Positions 1-12,037 of a DNA stretch of 64,000 bases are shown here, piece by piece; positions within the stretch are counted from its first letter, which is position 1; every line of letters starts with the position of its first letter. The DNA comes from Boothiomyces macroporosus (taxonomy: Eukaryota > Chytridiomycota > Chytridiomycetes > Rhizophydiales > Terramycetaceae), in contig JADGKB010000065.1 in the NCBI GenBank assembly GCA_027604185.1, positions 17,321 to 81,320 of the forward strand, read 5' to 3'. Under the pieces are notes generated by a model, which was not told the origin of the DNA, made no database searches, and saw only the letters and a list, made by a program, of their open reading frames with translations. A program made the position numbers and the translations under genes.

Positions 1-884
<884 letters not shown>

Positions 885-1024
885 AACTTCATTCTGCGTG
901 TCTTTCAAACTTTATTCTGCAACGACTGCGTGTCTTTCAAACTTGTTTCATTTGACCTGTATCACGCAGAGTGATGTCATTCCACTTACGCGCAGAGCTT
1001 GCTCACTACAATCTTTTACGCACT

Positions 1025-4000
1025 ATGATAAAGAAAGGTTCTCTGGCAAAGAGAGCTGAAAAATTAAAGAAGCCCATAGTGGACCAGCAGTCTAACCTGC
1101 CCATTCTAAAAACCCCAAAACTGAAAGCAATTAGCTTACCAAAATTGTAATTCCCAATAACAGTAGAAAGTCAAGGGATTCGAGTCAAGCAATTACCGCT
1201 GCAAATGTTCCTGGACCGGTTTTAAGAATTTTATTGGCTATATCGCAAACTCTGGATGAAGATTTGTCCAAGGACGATATGGCACATGCTAAAGAATCAT
1301 CAGCATTCCAGTCGACTGAGAGAACCAGTAGTATATCGTCTAGAGATGAGACTTGTGTCCTTGTTTCGGAAATGTCACGGGTATCAATATCTTCATCTCT
1401 TCTGGATAGCTTGGAAACTGAGGTGGGTGAATTCAATGCTGAGAAATCGTCGATATCCAACGAGGCAAAACGGAAAATCATCAGATGCTGCTTGGATTTA
1501 AAGAGGCTAATCGACAAGGATAACAATCCCATTTCAGCTGGTAAATCACCATTAAACCAAGACTCTGTAATTCAGAAATCACTTTTTTCAAAGTCAAATA
1601 CCAACGTCACCGTTCTCTTTAGGTGTCTAAAGGTAAATTGGTGATAATTCCAGGAAATTTGCGATGTCGACACTTCAATCGTTATTACGAATCTCCTGTT
1701 GAGACTAATCACTTCATGCGAGAGTGCATCGAGTAATATGATAATGATGACAAAGAAAAATCTGTGTCAAGTGCTCTTGGTTACCATTTACAATATCCAT
1801 CATGACTATTTAAACAATTCTTCAATTCCTAACCTTTCGTTGAACATTCTGCAGAAAATAGACGATATTTTCAACAACACTTACACCATACTATGCAGAC
1901 TTTCAAAATATGGTAATTTTGAATTTATAAAAGAACCGAAATTAGCTTTACTAGCAAGGCTTCATGGAGCAGTACCGATAACAGTCAAAGCCCTCAAGCG
2001 AAGTGTCGAGAGAAAGGATATTGGGTTAATGACAATCACCTTCAATATGCTTCGAATATTCGCCTCTAAAAATGGTAAGCTAGAGTTAATAAGACAATAA
2101 TTTATCAGTCATTCAAAAGAGCAATCTTGTCCCTTTACTTGATGGAATATTCAAAAATCTTGCGCAACAAGTAAACTCATCCAAATTTGACAATGCGATA
2201 GAGCTAATGGCGTACTTGGCAAAGTCCAAATCTACAGCACAGGAAATAGTAAAGACGTTTGGAATGAAATTCTTTCTTGGATACAGCTGTTCAGTCTTTG
2301 AAGGATTGCAAAAAGCAGCATTGAAAGCCATTAAAATTTTAAATGAATATGGTAAGATTTCCCTAACACGATTTTGGAAAGAAGGCGTTTGACTTTGCAG
2401 ATGGCTCAAAAATTCTGTCTGACTTGTTGAACAGCTTGCTTCAATGTAAAATTTCGATAATCGATAGCATCTGAATGTGTGAATATGTCCTTGACTTCAG
2501 TTAATTCTGTCACGTCGCTTCTGGTTGGTGCATTGAGATCAGCAGCTGGTCAAGCTGATCTGCCATTCTTGGAGTTTTACACTGACCGAAATTTCCCACT
2601 ACCAACTGAGCCAACTCTGCCAAAAACTTCTGAAAGCAGGATTTCACAGCCAAAACATTTCGAGTCGGCACCAAACTTGTACACTATGCCTCCTCCCCCA
2701 CCAGTCTTGGGTCAGAGACCAAAAACTTCGCCCAACTTGACTCAATGTGTGGATTACAAGGATGTTGAAACTGATTATGAGGATATTGTTGATGAATTTG
2801 CCCAAGATCTACAGAAAGGGAAATCTAAAGGACAAGCTATTCCACCACAGTCTATTCAGGATCTTGTCCACTCAAAACTGAGAAAGTTATGTCCAGAATT
2901 ATCCTATTTGGAGAATATTCCGATAGCAAAATGTGATACACCAAACAGCAACATTAGTGTTCGCCATGTACAGCCAATGGCACCTGGGAAACATTTTGTT
3001 TGTCGTAACCTAGTAAATGGGGATTCTGAACAATTGCTGAGACGATCTCCAATGATTTTTAGGTACCTTTGTATTAATATAAGTTAGAAAGGTCATGTTT
3101 GATCAAACAGCGAGGATGTTTCAGCAGTTTTCCAAGGGAACGATAGTATACGATGTGATGGATTCCTCAAAGTCTCCCAAAGTAAATGACGGGTATCTAA
3201 AATTTAATCAAGAACGTTGCTATTCGACTCTAGATTTGAAAGTGGAAATCTGCAATTAGCAATCAAAGTTTCCCAGTATGAATACGACTTGCTCATTGAG
3301 TCTGATATCAACTCTGTCCCAGGAAAACACAACCAAGTACTTGAAGCTAATTTAGTGGTTCTATTTTTCAGTAAAGAGAATGATGACAAATACAGCATAT
3401 AAATTCAATATTTTGAACTTGAGTAAACCAGCCAGCCAATTTAACAATGGCATGCAGCCAGTAATGTATTCTGTTGAAGACCCAGGATGGAAAAGAGTGG
3501 GCGACTATGTATTTTACATAAAGTAAGTCGAAATTTAAACTAGAAACCATTACAGGAAGCCTGGAGTAGACTCTAGTACGCTGGACTCTGTTGCTGCTGA
3601 TGCGAATACCTTTTCAACACTAGTAATGGCAATTACATTTAAAACTCCAAACGATACATGTTACTTTGCGTATCATTACCCATATACTTACTCTGAGCTG
3701 CAAAGATCTTTGTATCAACTAAGCAGTTACTCTAATTTCAAAAATGTTTGCAGAAGAGCTTTACTTTGCAGAACATTAGGCGGAAATGACTGCATTTTAT
3801 TGACAATCACTGATTTTGTAAATAGTAATTCGCATGTAACGTAGATGATGTACCAATCAAGGATAGGAAATATGTTTTGCTCAGTGCTAGAGTGCATCCT
3901 GGTGAAAGTAACTCTAGCCATATGATGAACGGCCTGATTCAGTTCCTTCTCAGTGGTGACGAAACTGCTGTTAATTTGAGAAAAAATTGTGTATTCAAAA

Positions 4001-4808
4001 TTGTACCCATGCTTAATCCTGATGGAACAATTAATGGAAGTCACAGATGCTCTCTGGCTGGATTTGATCTTAATCGACAGTGGAAATCACCATCAAGAGT
4101 ACTATCTCCAACCATATTTTGGACAAAACTTTTATACCGGTTCTTGATTAGACTCAACTGCCAGATCCTAGTACATAATTCACTAATCTAGTTATCCTGT
4201 GATTTCCATGGCCATTCAAGGAAAAAGAATGCCTTTATATTTGGTTGTGAGAATCCTGCTGGTACAGAAATAGAAGGCCTTGAAAAGATATTCCCTCAGA
4301 TATTGACACAGCAGGCATCAATATTTGATTTTAATTCATGTCGCTTTAATATCGAGAAATCCAAAGAATCAACTGCCAGAGTAGTTTTACGACAAGAATT
4401 TAAAATAATCAACAGTTTCACACTAGAATCTACCTATTGCGGAATGGACTTTGGTGAAAAAAGAGTACTTGAGACTAAATTTAGGGGATGCAAGTGCAGA
4501 TACCAGATTTGGAGAAAATGGGAGTCGATTTTGCCAAGGCTGTTAATACACTGTTGAATCACACAGAAGTGCACAAGATGTGCTCAAAGAATATAGTTGA
4601 TTTATCAAAATCAGTAAAGTCTACACCCTGTTCATCCGATCAATCGCCAGTAGCTACTCCTAAGCGACCTCGAAAAGTGAAAAAGAGCACTGCCAAGCAG
4701 TTAGCGAAAAAGAGCATTGAAGCGAAAAAGAAGGAAAAGAAGCCGCCAGTTAGGGAAGAACAAGAAGAAAACAGTGATAATTCAGATGATGATTCAGACG
4801 ATGGTTAG
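1025..4808 (+). CDS. Cytosolic carboxypeptidase, CCP1/AGTPBP1-like tubulin deglutamylase (copy 1)
   Basis: M14-family carboxypeptidase expected to trim glutamates from tubulin C-termini in the cytoplasm and axoneme. Restoring 12 introns (mostly 19-25 nt, one of 33 nt) gives about 1174 aa. The order is a basic N-terminus, a helical armadillo-like region (roughly residues 120-400), the CCP N-domain with [15 protein letters not shown] and HNQWFYF, and the catalytic domain. The zinc motif HPGES, the FDLNRQW motif and the [10 protein letters not shown] histidine are all present. The C-terminal tail is rich in Lys then Asp/Glu. The start is the ATG at 1025, which opens directly into the first exon. 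The armadillo region plus catalytic domain favours CCP1 over the shorter CCPs. One intron (2352-2370) appears to end in CG rather than AG; a 49-nt AG-ending alternative is also in frame. The gene is tail-to-tail with PIF1. Confidence 0.93.
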
Positions 4809-4861
4809 CAATCTCAATGTTCACATATATATTATTTTATGGATTAAATAGTTCGAGACAT

Positions 4862-6868
4862 TTATAAAATTCGATTACCTAGATTAAATGCAATTACTTT
4901 TTTATCGACTTTGACTTTTGAACGGTCAAAATTCTTTACTTGTAATCCTTCTAATGATGTGCATCTCGATAGCGCGACATAAGTCTGGCTGCACTCGAAA
5001 ATATTCTTTAAATCTACATAAACGCTGTCAAGAGTTTGTCCTTGGCATTTATGGATGCTTCTAGTATTAATAATAGTTACAATGCATAAGCTAGAATGAT
5101 AGGAAACTGCATTCGAGTTGCTAAAGGATTTTTATCAGCCCTGAATATTTCAAATTTCTCTCTTCCCAATGTTACTTTACTATTTTTGAACTTTACTACT
5201 ATTCCTTCGTCTTCAAAAGACTCTACCGTTCCAATTGCTCCGTTGTACAACGATTTACAATTTTTAATTAGCATTACACTTGCGCCTACACGTAATGTCA
5301 ATTTAGCTGGAGCCAAGAGTGATTCATTTAATTTTTGTGTCAATTTCTCGTCGTGGGTATCATCAACAGCATTAAAACTTCGAACCGTTCCCCCTAGTTT
5401 TGCTAATTGCGTTGTATTTTCTTTCTCAACCTCAGCTCTAGTTGGGAACAGTTTAGTACATGCATGGAATTTAGTTTCTACGTCATTGTCTTCCAAAGCT
5501 TTAAATAGCTGAGCAGCATCATCGCTCACTTTACCAAGCCGAAGCTCGTTCAATATATGCATAAACACAGCTTCTGTTTGTCTATAGATTTTTTTCAAAT
5601 ACACCATTTGTAATTTTAAATTTTTCCATGCTGTATTAGCAAATTGTACCTTCGCTTTCAAAGACATATTTTGCATCTTTTGCTGGGGGAGGTAATTGAA
5701 GAAAATCTCCACATAATACTACTTGAATACCGCCAAATGGCTCATCAGAGTTACGGATACGCCTTGCCAAGAAATCCAACTTGTCAAAATAATCTGCCTC
5801 GATCATTGATATTTCATCAATAATCAACATCTTCAGGTTTTTCCATCTGGCGACACTCTGCTGAGACTTCTTTAGAAATCCAACGCACTGCTCACGAGTA
5901 CCTTTTCCTAAGCCAATTCCAGCAAATGAATGTAAAGTACATCCTCCAATATTATACGCAGCAACCCCAGTAGCAGCTACGGTAAGAAATGGTTACCTGT
6001 AAGTGCATATTTATCTTCCGGCAGTCCAAACTTTTTCCATCGTTTAACTAATTCTTTCAAAACAAAAGACTATATGTAAGCCATAGATAACCTTTCCAGT
6101 ACCAGCATTTCCAGTAAAAAAGAAGGATTTCCCTGAAAACACCAGAGTCATTATTTGCTCTTGTTCTGTGGACAGCACTGAAAGAGCTTTTGTCTTTCTT
6201 TCCTTTTTCACTGAAGAAGTAAATTCTGCGGGTCCAGATTCGTTCAAGGAATGGTTAGGAATATGTCCCATATCATTCGTAGGCTCTGATTTCACCGCAG
6301 TTCTTTTATTGGATTGGTTATCTCCTGGTAACTTTCTCTTTAGAACAGCTGGATCCGTTATTCGTAATTTTCCTCCTTGAACTTCTGCATTGACTTCTGA
6401 ACCTCCTTGATATACTTTGAATTTTAATGGGTAGTTATTCACTCGTGGTTTGGTGCCGTACTTTAACTTTGGATCCACAGGGACTCTTGGTTCAGCTTGT
6501 GTCTTAGAGGATATCAATCGGGGCTGTTCCAAAGATTCATTTTGTTCCTCTCGTTTCTGCCTGAAAATCCCTCTACCAAAATTATTGAGCTGAATATCTG
6601 GTTTCTTTTCTGCCATCTGGTATGCATATAATTGTGCTTCCGGCGGTTGTCTATTCTCCTTTAGGGTAGGATCTCCAGGTCTTGAAACTGCCCCATCCGC
6701 TCTTGATTTACCTTCCTGCCTGGTGCTATTGACTCCTAGGCTCACTGGCAGAGATTGTTTTGTTTTTTCAAAATCTACTCCCTTTGGTTTTTTCTTTTCC
6801 CAAGATGTCGATTTCATTTGGACAACTATTCGCTCGGACATTTCCACGATATCGCTGGTACAAGACAT
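4862..6868 (-). CDS. PIF1: PIF1-family DNA helicase (copy 1)
   Basis: 5'-to-3' DNA helicase of the PIF1/RRM3 family, acting on nuclear or mitochondrial DNA. Removing four introns (22, 20, 19 and 20 nt) gives 641 aa. The N-terminal 250 residues are disordered and basic. They are followed by Walker A GNAGTGKS, motif [12 protein letters not shown], motif [12 protein letters not shown] and C-terminal motif [11 protein letters not shown] with YVALSRC. The C-terminal exon is recovered only by splicing an intron ending at the HKCQGQ motif. The first ATG in frame is at 6868; an upstream TTG is ignored. A Helitron origin is unlikely because no Rep nuclease domain is present. Confidence 0.95.
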
Positions 6869-6907
6869 GAAATCCAATCGATTACAATCACATGAAATAC
6901 AATCAAA

Positions 6908-7105
6908 CTACAAAGGATCGCTTGCCAGGAAATAAGTTTCACCAGGTTGACCAATAATACCAGTCGCGTAAGTTTGGAATTGCCTATCCCATGTAAGAGT
7001 ATATCCGGGAACGATTTTTAGAAAATTTTGTTGATCAGTGTCCTTTGGTGTGATTTTTAAGTTGAGCCAGCGGAGCCAAGTTTCCAAAAAGATTTCAATG
7101 CTCAC
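6908..7105 (-). other. Open frame without ATG, doubtful small gene (copy 1; same at 25738-25935)
   Basis: A 65-codon frame lies directly upstream of PIF1 on the same strand and ends at 6908. It has no ATG. A possible 21-nt intron just upstream would join it to a proline-rich open stretch reaching about 7200, but no start appears there either. The composition is protein-like (LTWDRQFQTYATG). It overlaps the first exon of the plus-strand surface protein at 7098 in antisense. I do not recognise it, and it may be an accidental open frame. Confidence 0.2.
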
Positions 7106-7465
7106 ACAGACACTGTTAATTCAAGTTGTATACTCTGCTTCTCTGCAGGGAAAGCTTGGAAGCGAAGGCGGGATAAATGGAAGAGTAACTGGAGGTAATG
7201 CCGTACTAATCTAGACCCATTAGTGCCAGCCACCACTGTTCCTCATTTAGCATCAAGCATAGTGGTAATAGAAGCTCCCAAAACTACCATCAATCCAGTA
7301 GTTACAAACAGTCCCAAGAGTCCTACCACAGCACCTAGCCCTACTTCAGTCCCAAACCAGAACTCTGACCCGCAACAGAATATCAACTATGATCCCAGAC
7401 CAACCAATTCTGCTTGTAGACCGTTATCTATCTCGCTGTTTCTATTATGCAGTATCTTGCTGTAA
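7098..7465 (+). CDS. Small Thr/Ser/Pro-rich surface protein, probable GPI anchor (copy 1)
   Basis: A 115-aa product after removal of a 20-nt intron at 7195-7214. The N-terminus (MLTQTLLIQVVYSAS) is moderately hydrophobic and signal-like. The middle is rich in Pro, Thr, Ser and Asn (for example SPKSPTTAPSPTS). The end (CRPLSISLFLLCSILL) is a hydrophobic tail directly before the stop, as in GPI-anchor signals. The frame is open upstream of the ATG for another 20 codons, so a longer first exon is possible. No family is recognised; a cell-surface location is inferred from architecture alone. Confidence 0.5.
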
Positions 7466-7534
7466 ACAATGAGTGCGGCATTATAAAATTAACCAATCAA
7501 ATTACAGTAATATGCATGGAGAAATAGAGGAGGG

Positions 7535-7915
7535 GTGATACGCTTGACAATCAAACGTCATCACTTTTTTCAAAAAAACTATTTAAATGCCAAGCACTGG
7601 GGTAATAAAACACTAAACAAGACATTTATAAAGTCTAGTATCGGATTGCATTCAGCAACCACAGTATACATTGATAACAAATTTTATAGTAAATATAAAC
7701 CAGTTGTGTCTTCAGGTCTAAATGAGACGTGTCAATCTACTACCATCCCGTTAAGGAAACCTAGAAAAAAGGAGAAGAGATACTCGCTATTAAAACGCGC
7801 TATTCTAAATAGTTTTAATCAAGCGACTGGGTTTGACATGGACCAAGTAGATTTTGAAGATAATGATGACTGTCTTGAAGACGATCTTGAAATTAACCAA
7901 GAATATGAAATTTGA
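7535..7915 (+). pseudogene. Truncated copy of the basic/acidic nuclear-type protein
   Basis: The first 126 codons match the open frame starting at 26365, but the frame hits TGA at 7913-7915, three bases past the end of the repeat. About 105 C-terminal codons are therefore missing. The frame has no ATG at its left end; GTG at 7535 is the first start-like codon and the first ATG comes late. Read as a duplication-truncated remnant of the gene described at 26365-27063. Confidence 0.7.
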
Positions 7916-8101
7916 TATCTTGCCAGATACGGCCATCAAATCCATGCTGTTGATCTGGATTGTTTTACGAATTGCCCAATTCGCATTACTTTACCAAGAC
8001 TCGTTCATCGACTCTCTAACTCGCTTCCGCAATTCCAAGCTGAATTTGTTTTCATTGCCTTAAATATATTTCTGATTTTCAAGTTTGGAATTTTTTGGAA
8101 A
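7913..8101 (+). other. Duplication junction and Get5 5' region
   Basis: The junction lies between 7912 and 7913. After the TGA at 7913 the same frame stays open for 62 codons into the Get5 start, but contains no earlier ATG. Nothing in it is recognised; it may be promoter/5'UTR or the remains of a gene cut by the duplication. Confidence 0.5.
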
Positions 8102-8664
8102 ATGGAAATCGAAACCCAACGTTGCGTCGAGATTCTAGAGGAAATCTACACACATCAACCTCAATTACCATCAGTATACACTGTGGAAACGGTTGCGCCA
8201 GTCAGCAGTCCGTTTCTATTGAAACCGCGCGCACCAAAAATGATTACTCTTAACATCAAGCCATTGAAAGGATTAGCACCATTTACTATTGAAGCTGACC
8301 TATTAGAGTCCATCACAGAAGTAAAGCTGAGGATTTCATCAGTATCGGGCGTTTCAGTTGCAAATCAAAGATTACTGCTATCTGGTAAAGGGTTGAGTGA
8401 CCTCAAAACACTATTTGACTACAGTATCAAGCCAGGTGCTACCTTGCACTTGTCTGTAAAGCAAGAAGAAGGCGCGGTGGAAGAGCCAGTTCCAACTGCT
8501 CAGCATAAAGAAAGCGCACCTTCTAATATTGATTCACAAGTCTTCTGGAGCAGAATAAAGACAGTCTTGGATTCAAAATATACTAGCGAGGTATCAGAAA
8601 AGGCAAGTTATATTAACTGTAGATTCTTCACGAATGGAAGGAAAGCATAACGAAATATGAATAA
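8102..8664 (+). CDS. GET5: Get5/Mdy2-like ubiquitin-like protein (GET pathway)
   Basis: Expected partner of Get4 and Sgt2 in delivering tail-anchored proteins to the ER. The product is 180 aa after removing a 20-nt intron at 8603-8622. An N-terminal helical segment (1-45) is followed by a ubiquitin-like domain (about 48-122) with QRLLLSGKGLSD and LHLSVK, an acidic linker, and a C-terminal helix pair beginning FWSRIKTVLDSKY. That last segment is typical of the Get5 dimerisation domain. Splicing is needed to recover the end of this helix (KILHEWKES). Without it the frame runs to 8650 with an unrelated tail. The intron uses GC rather than GT as donor. A UBL4A-like name would be equivalent. Confidence 0.75.
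8603..8622 (+). other. 20-nt GC-AG intron
   Basis: The exon ends AAG and the intron begins gcaagtta and ends ctgtag. The donor context AG|GCAAGT is the usual form of GC-AG introns. A TTAAC branch-like motif lies seven bases before the end. Removing it restores the expected Get5 C-terminal helix. Confidence 0.75.
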
Positions 8665-8680
8665 AGCAACATTGGTAATA

Positions 8681-9499
8681 CTATTCTTTGGGTTTTGTAT
8701 CGCTGTCTGGCGATGGCAATTTTGAATCATTTGTCTCTGCAATTGTTTCCAAGTTAGCCAAAGTATCCTTTGGTGCTACCTTTTCAATCATTAATGCAGC
8801 CCATTGGAACATGTTATTCGCCATCTCCCCCATGTACACTTCAAATGTTTTATACAGCAATTTACATCCAGTATCATCCCACTGATTGGCAATCTCACTG
8901 CTCCCCAACCAACCCTGAATGCCCCTTTTAAACTGCTGTTCAAATTCAAGTACCCCATCAGAACTTGAATCGCGAATGCATTTGTAAAAGATGTAGGATA
9001 TTGCTCGTAGATTGTGTTCTTCTGTGGCACTTTTTTCTCTATATCCTGTAAAGACCACTTTGAAAATCAATGTTTTCACAAAGAAAAAGTAGAGTGTCAT
9101 GATGGTCCAAGCTTCTTCATTCTTTGTTGCTTGCAAAACAGATTCGTTATCCCAGAGATACCCTACTGGTATATTTTCATTCTTTACAATATTGAAAAGT
9201 GCTTGTTTTACAGTCTGTGGCAATGTTTCATATTTAGTCTATTATTAGTACTTGGTTACCTGGGTTATTAGCTTGCAAAGCGAATCGAGGATAGAAGTGA
9301 AAGCTTGGATTTTCGATTTGGATGGTTTCTTTGCAAATAGCCCACCAAGCCCTACTTCCTTGATCAAAAAATCCGTATCCTGCGATAGATCTCTTAGATC
9401 ACTCATTACAAGTTTATACTCTTTCGTATTTGTAACCATATCCGCCATTTCGTCAATTGCTAATTCAAACTCATTCTTTTTCAGCTTGTTCTTTATCAT
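8681..9499 (-). CDS. Unrecognised protein, about 265 aa
   Basis: Two exons joined across a 21-nt intron (starting gtaaccaag, ending aatag) give 265 aa with ATG at 9499. The next ATG, 17 codons later at 9451, would avoid overlap with the upstream gene. The N-terminal third is charged and helical; the centre holds a hydrophobic stretch (IMTLYFFFVKTLIFKVVF); the C-terminus is acidic and ends DTKPKE. No family is recognised. It is convergent with Get5, 16 bp apart. Confidence 0.6.
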
Positions 9500-10096
9500 A
9501 TTGCGATACTATATCAATCGAAATGTGCCTTTTTGGATATACATAGTGCTGCAAAGACAAACAATGAAACCGACTTTAGTTTAGATATCTGCATAGTTGG
9601 AAAGGTTGCTTTCGTGTATAGATTGATACATTTGCGTCTAGTCTTTTCGGGTTTTGGTATTACAAAGTTTCTATATCTCTCTCTCCTCAATTGTGCATCT
9701 GTCATTACTGCTGGTGGTTTTGGTAACGAATCAGTCAATACTTTATGCTGAATCTGGAGTGTTTGAAGAGCGATTGTTTGTAGAATGTTGTTTACATCTA
9801 TTGCTGGCTGAGGATTATACTGCATATAAGAATTATGGGATTGAGCAAAGTAAGGAGGATGAGGGTAATGCCCAGTACAAGGTATGGATGGATAATGCAA
9901 GTGAGGTTGGGTATATTGTACTGGTGGAATGCAAGGAATGGAAGAATACGAAGGATTATACACGCTGGTGTTATTTCGTCCGTGTTTGGTTTCTTTTTTG
10001 TTATCCTCCTACTCATCAAAGAAAATCTACTAAGCTTTGGATGGCTTGTAATTTAATGGCATCTAGTCTAGCTTTCCAGGTCAGCTCCTGGTCCAT
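9471..10096 (-). CDS. Unrecognised Pro/Tyr-rich protein, about 193 aa
   Basis: The ATG at 10096 starts MDQELTWKARLDAIKLQ. A 22-nt intron leads into a stretch rich in Pro, Tyr and His (YSSIPCIPPVQYTQPH), and a second 22-nt intron gives an end of YDKEQAEKE at 9471. If that second intron is not used, the frame stops at 9514 instead. The 3' end overlaps the possible start of the next gene on the same strand by about 29 bp. No known domain was recognised. Confidence 0.5.
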
Positions 10097-10136
10097 CTTT
10101 CAAAAACTAAAAAAGCCCATTGTGTGCAATAATATC

Positions 10137-11610
10137 CTATTGTTTATTTAATGACTCTGATAATTCACTATATTCTGCAACCAAGAACTGATACTGCTGT
10201 TCTTTTTCCCTCAATTGATTTTCTAACGTGCGAACTCTTTCCTTCTTTTCTGAAAGCTCGGCTTCATACTGTGCATTCTGTTCAGCAAATGTCTTGTATT
10301 TTTGCTAAAATTAAAAAAAGTATTACTTCTAGTATACGAAGGTTTTCTTCAATCTTTTCTTTTGTTATTCTAGGCACAAATTCTGTTTCTTGTATGTGAC
10401 GCAGTTCTTGAATCTCTAGCATTTTCTCTTTGATTAGTTTGTCTCTTTCAGAGATTGCTTCATCTTTGAGAGAAAGGGGATCTTTACCAAGCTCGAATGG
10501 CTGCACTTCAATGTTTTGAAATGCTGGGTCTGTTTTTCTTTGCTGGGCAAGTATCGATTCAGGTAAATAGCTGGCGTAAACGGTTAGTTTATAAATCATG
10601 TCTTTTTTCAACTTTTCGTTTTCGGCTATGTTAGGTTGCTGATTACTTTCTAATATCTGGATCCTATTCTCCAATTCCGCGCATTTTTGCTTTTCAAAGC
10701 GGAGCAGGAATCTATTTTCATTCTGAGATATCAGTTTTTGCACTTTTGTTCGAAGAAAAGTAAACTCGTCTTCTTTTTCTTGATAATTATTGATTATTTT
10801 GTCATATTCAGCCTGTTGTCAACTATTATTACCTTGATTTCAGCTAATAATGGTCCGAATGTGGTAAATTCTTGTATTATCTGTTCAAAACATGTCGCGT
10901 GTACCCTTAGTCTACCAATATCAGGCCCTCTATCTGGGCATCCGCTAGCCGCCAGTTCTGTCTTGATATACTCTTTAAACTTTTTTAATTTATCCTGCTT
11001 TGCATTGTCGTTGTACTTTATCTTTATTCCGTCGCTAATTAGTTTTGATTTGGTTTCTGAAACTACTTTGTATTGATCAATTTTGGTCAAATGAAGCTGG
11101 AAAGGCTCAACAAACTTTCTAGACACCTTTTTCAATGGTGGAATGTGTTTCTCCATTTTTGGCTTCTCTGGCGTTGCAGTAATCTCTGTTCTCTTTTTAA
11201 CAGTGTCAAATTCAGCCAAAATATCGTGCATCACTCCAATACCAATACCATTATCCTCTCCCAGTATGTTCTTTGAAGCAGGTCCAAATCTTGGCCCGCC
11301 TGCTTGCTGCTTTGCTCTTTCCTCCAGAATTTTATTGGTTTGGCTAGCTGAAAGGTACCCAGACGCGATATCCTGTACTTCCTTTCGTTGCTGAGCTACA
11401 TATCGATCCATCAGAGATCCAAGGGTTTCTTTTTTTGGTATTAATTCCTTTTTTTCTTTAGTATACTTCAATGATGAAACCGGTGGATGTTTGTCCTTTA
11501 TTTTCTCTACGAATACCAACTTTTGGGCTGGATGAGTATATATCCTTGTTGCTCCAATGCTTCTCCATCTCTTTTGATTAAATTTATCTTACTGTAATGT
11601 CAGAATCCAT
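10137..11610 (-). CDS. TSNAXIP1-like coiled-coil protein (flagellar/ciliary)
   Basis: The product is 469 aa after removing three introns (22, 20 and 22 nt). The region FTTFGPLLAEIK followed by AEYDKIINNYQEKE and LRTKVQKL matches the conserved N-terminal domain of translin-associated factor X-interacting protein 1. That domain occurs in sperm-tail and motile-cilium proteins. The N-terminus (MDSDITRWRSIGATRIYTHP) is polar, and the C-terminal 120 residues form a Glu/Lys/Gln-rich coiled coil. Start ATG is at 11610, in a 6-codon first exon. A role in the axoneme is inferred from family, not shown by sequence. Confidence 0.72.
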
Positions 11611-12037
11611 TTGTCAAAAAGAACAATGATGTAATTTTGTAATTGGCAAGTAAACACAAGTCGCAAAGTTATTTTGAAACACTAGATTGAAAATCACCTT
11701 GATCAAGAGTGTGGCCTTTACCATATACCTACAGATCCATTGGGAATCTTTAACACCAAGTATCAAATCACGCAATGTCTGTTATTACTCATCCGAACGG
11801 ACCCGATGATTATCCGTTGCTATGAAGTACCTTGGTTTTAAAAACAAAGAATAAAAAACTAATCAAACAAACATATCTGGAGCGGTGCTCTTTGATCGGC
11901 ACTATGGCATTGTTTAACCTCGTTACAGCCCTACAGTAACTGCAGTAACTTTTAGACGTATGGTGTGGCTTGTTACGCTTCAAAAAGCTAATGTGGCTGT
12001 CGTGAGAGGTACTCAAAAAAAATATCGAAAACCAAAA
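11611..12037. other. Intergenic region between TSNAXIP1-like gene and ZIP gene
   Basis: Divergent 5' regions of two genes. No convincing third gene is visible. A short near-repeat (ctacagtaactgcagtaact) lies near 11932. The plus-strand frame of the ZIP gene is open from an ATG at 11960, so a 26-residue N-terminal extension of that protein is possible. Confidence 0.5.

Noticed and set aside
4862..6868. PIF1 gene as evidence for a Helitron carrying the duplicated block
   Set aside because: No Rep/HUH nuclease domain, no CTRR-type hairpin end, and the repeat is explained by a simple tandem duplication.
11960..12037. N-terminal extension of the ZIP transporter from ATG 11960
   Set aside because: The extension is basic and polar; starting at 12038 places a clean signal-like segment at the N-terminus.
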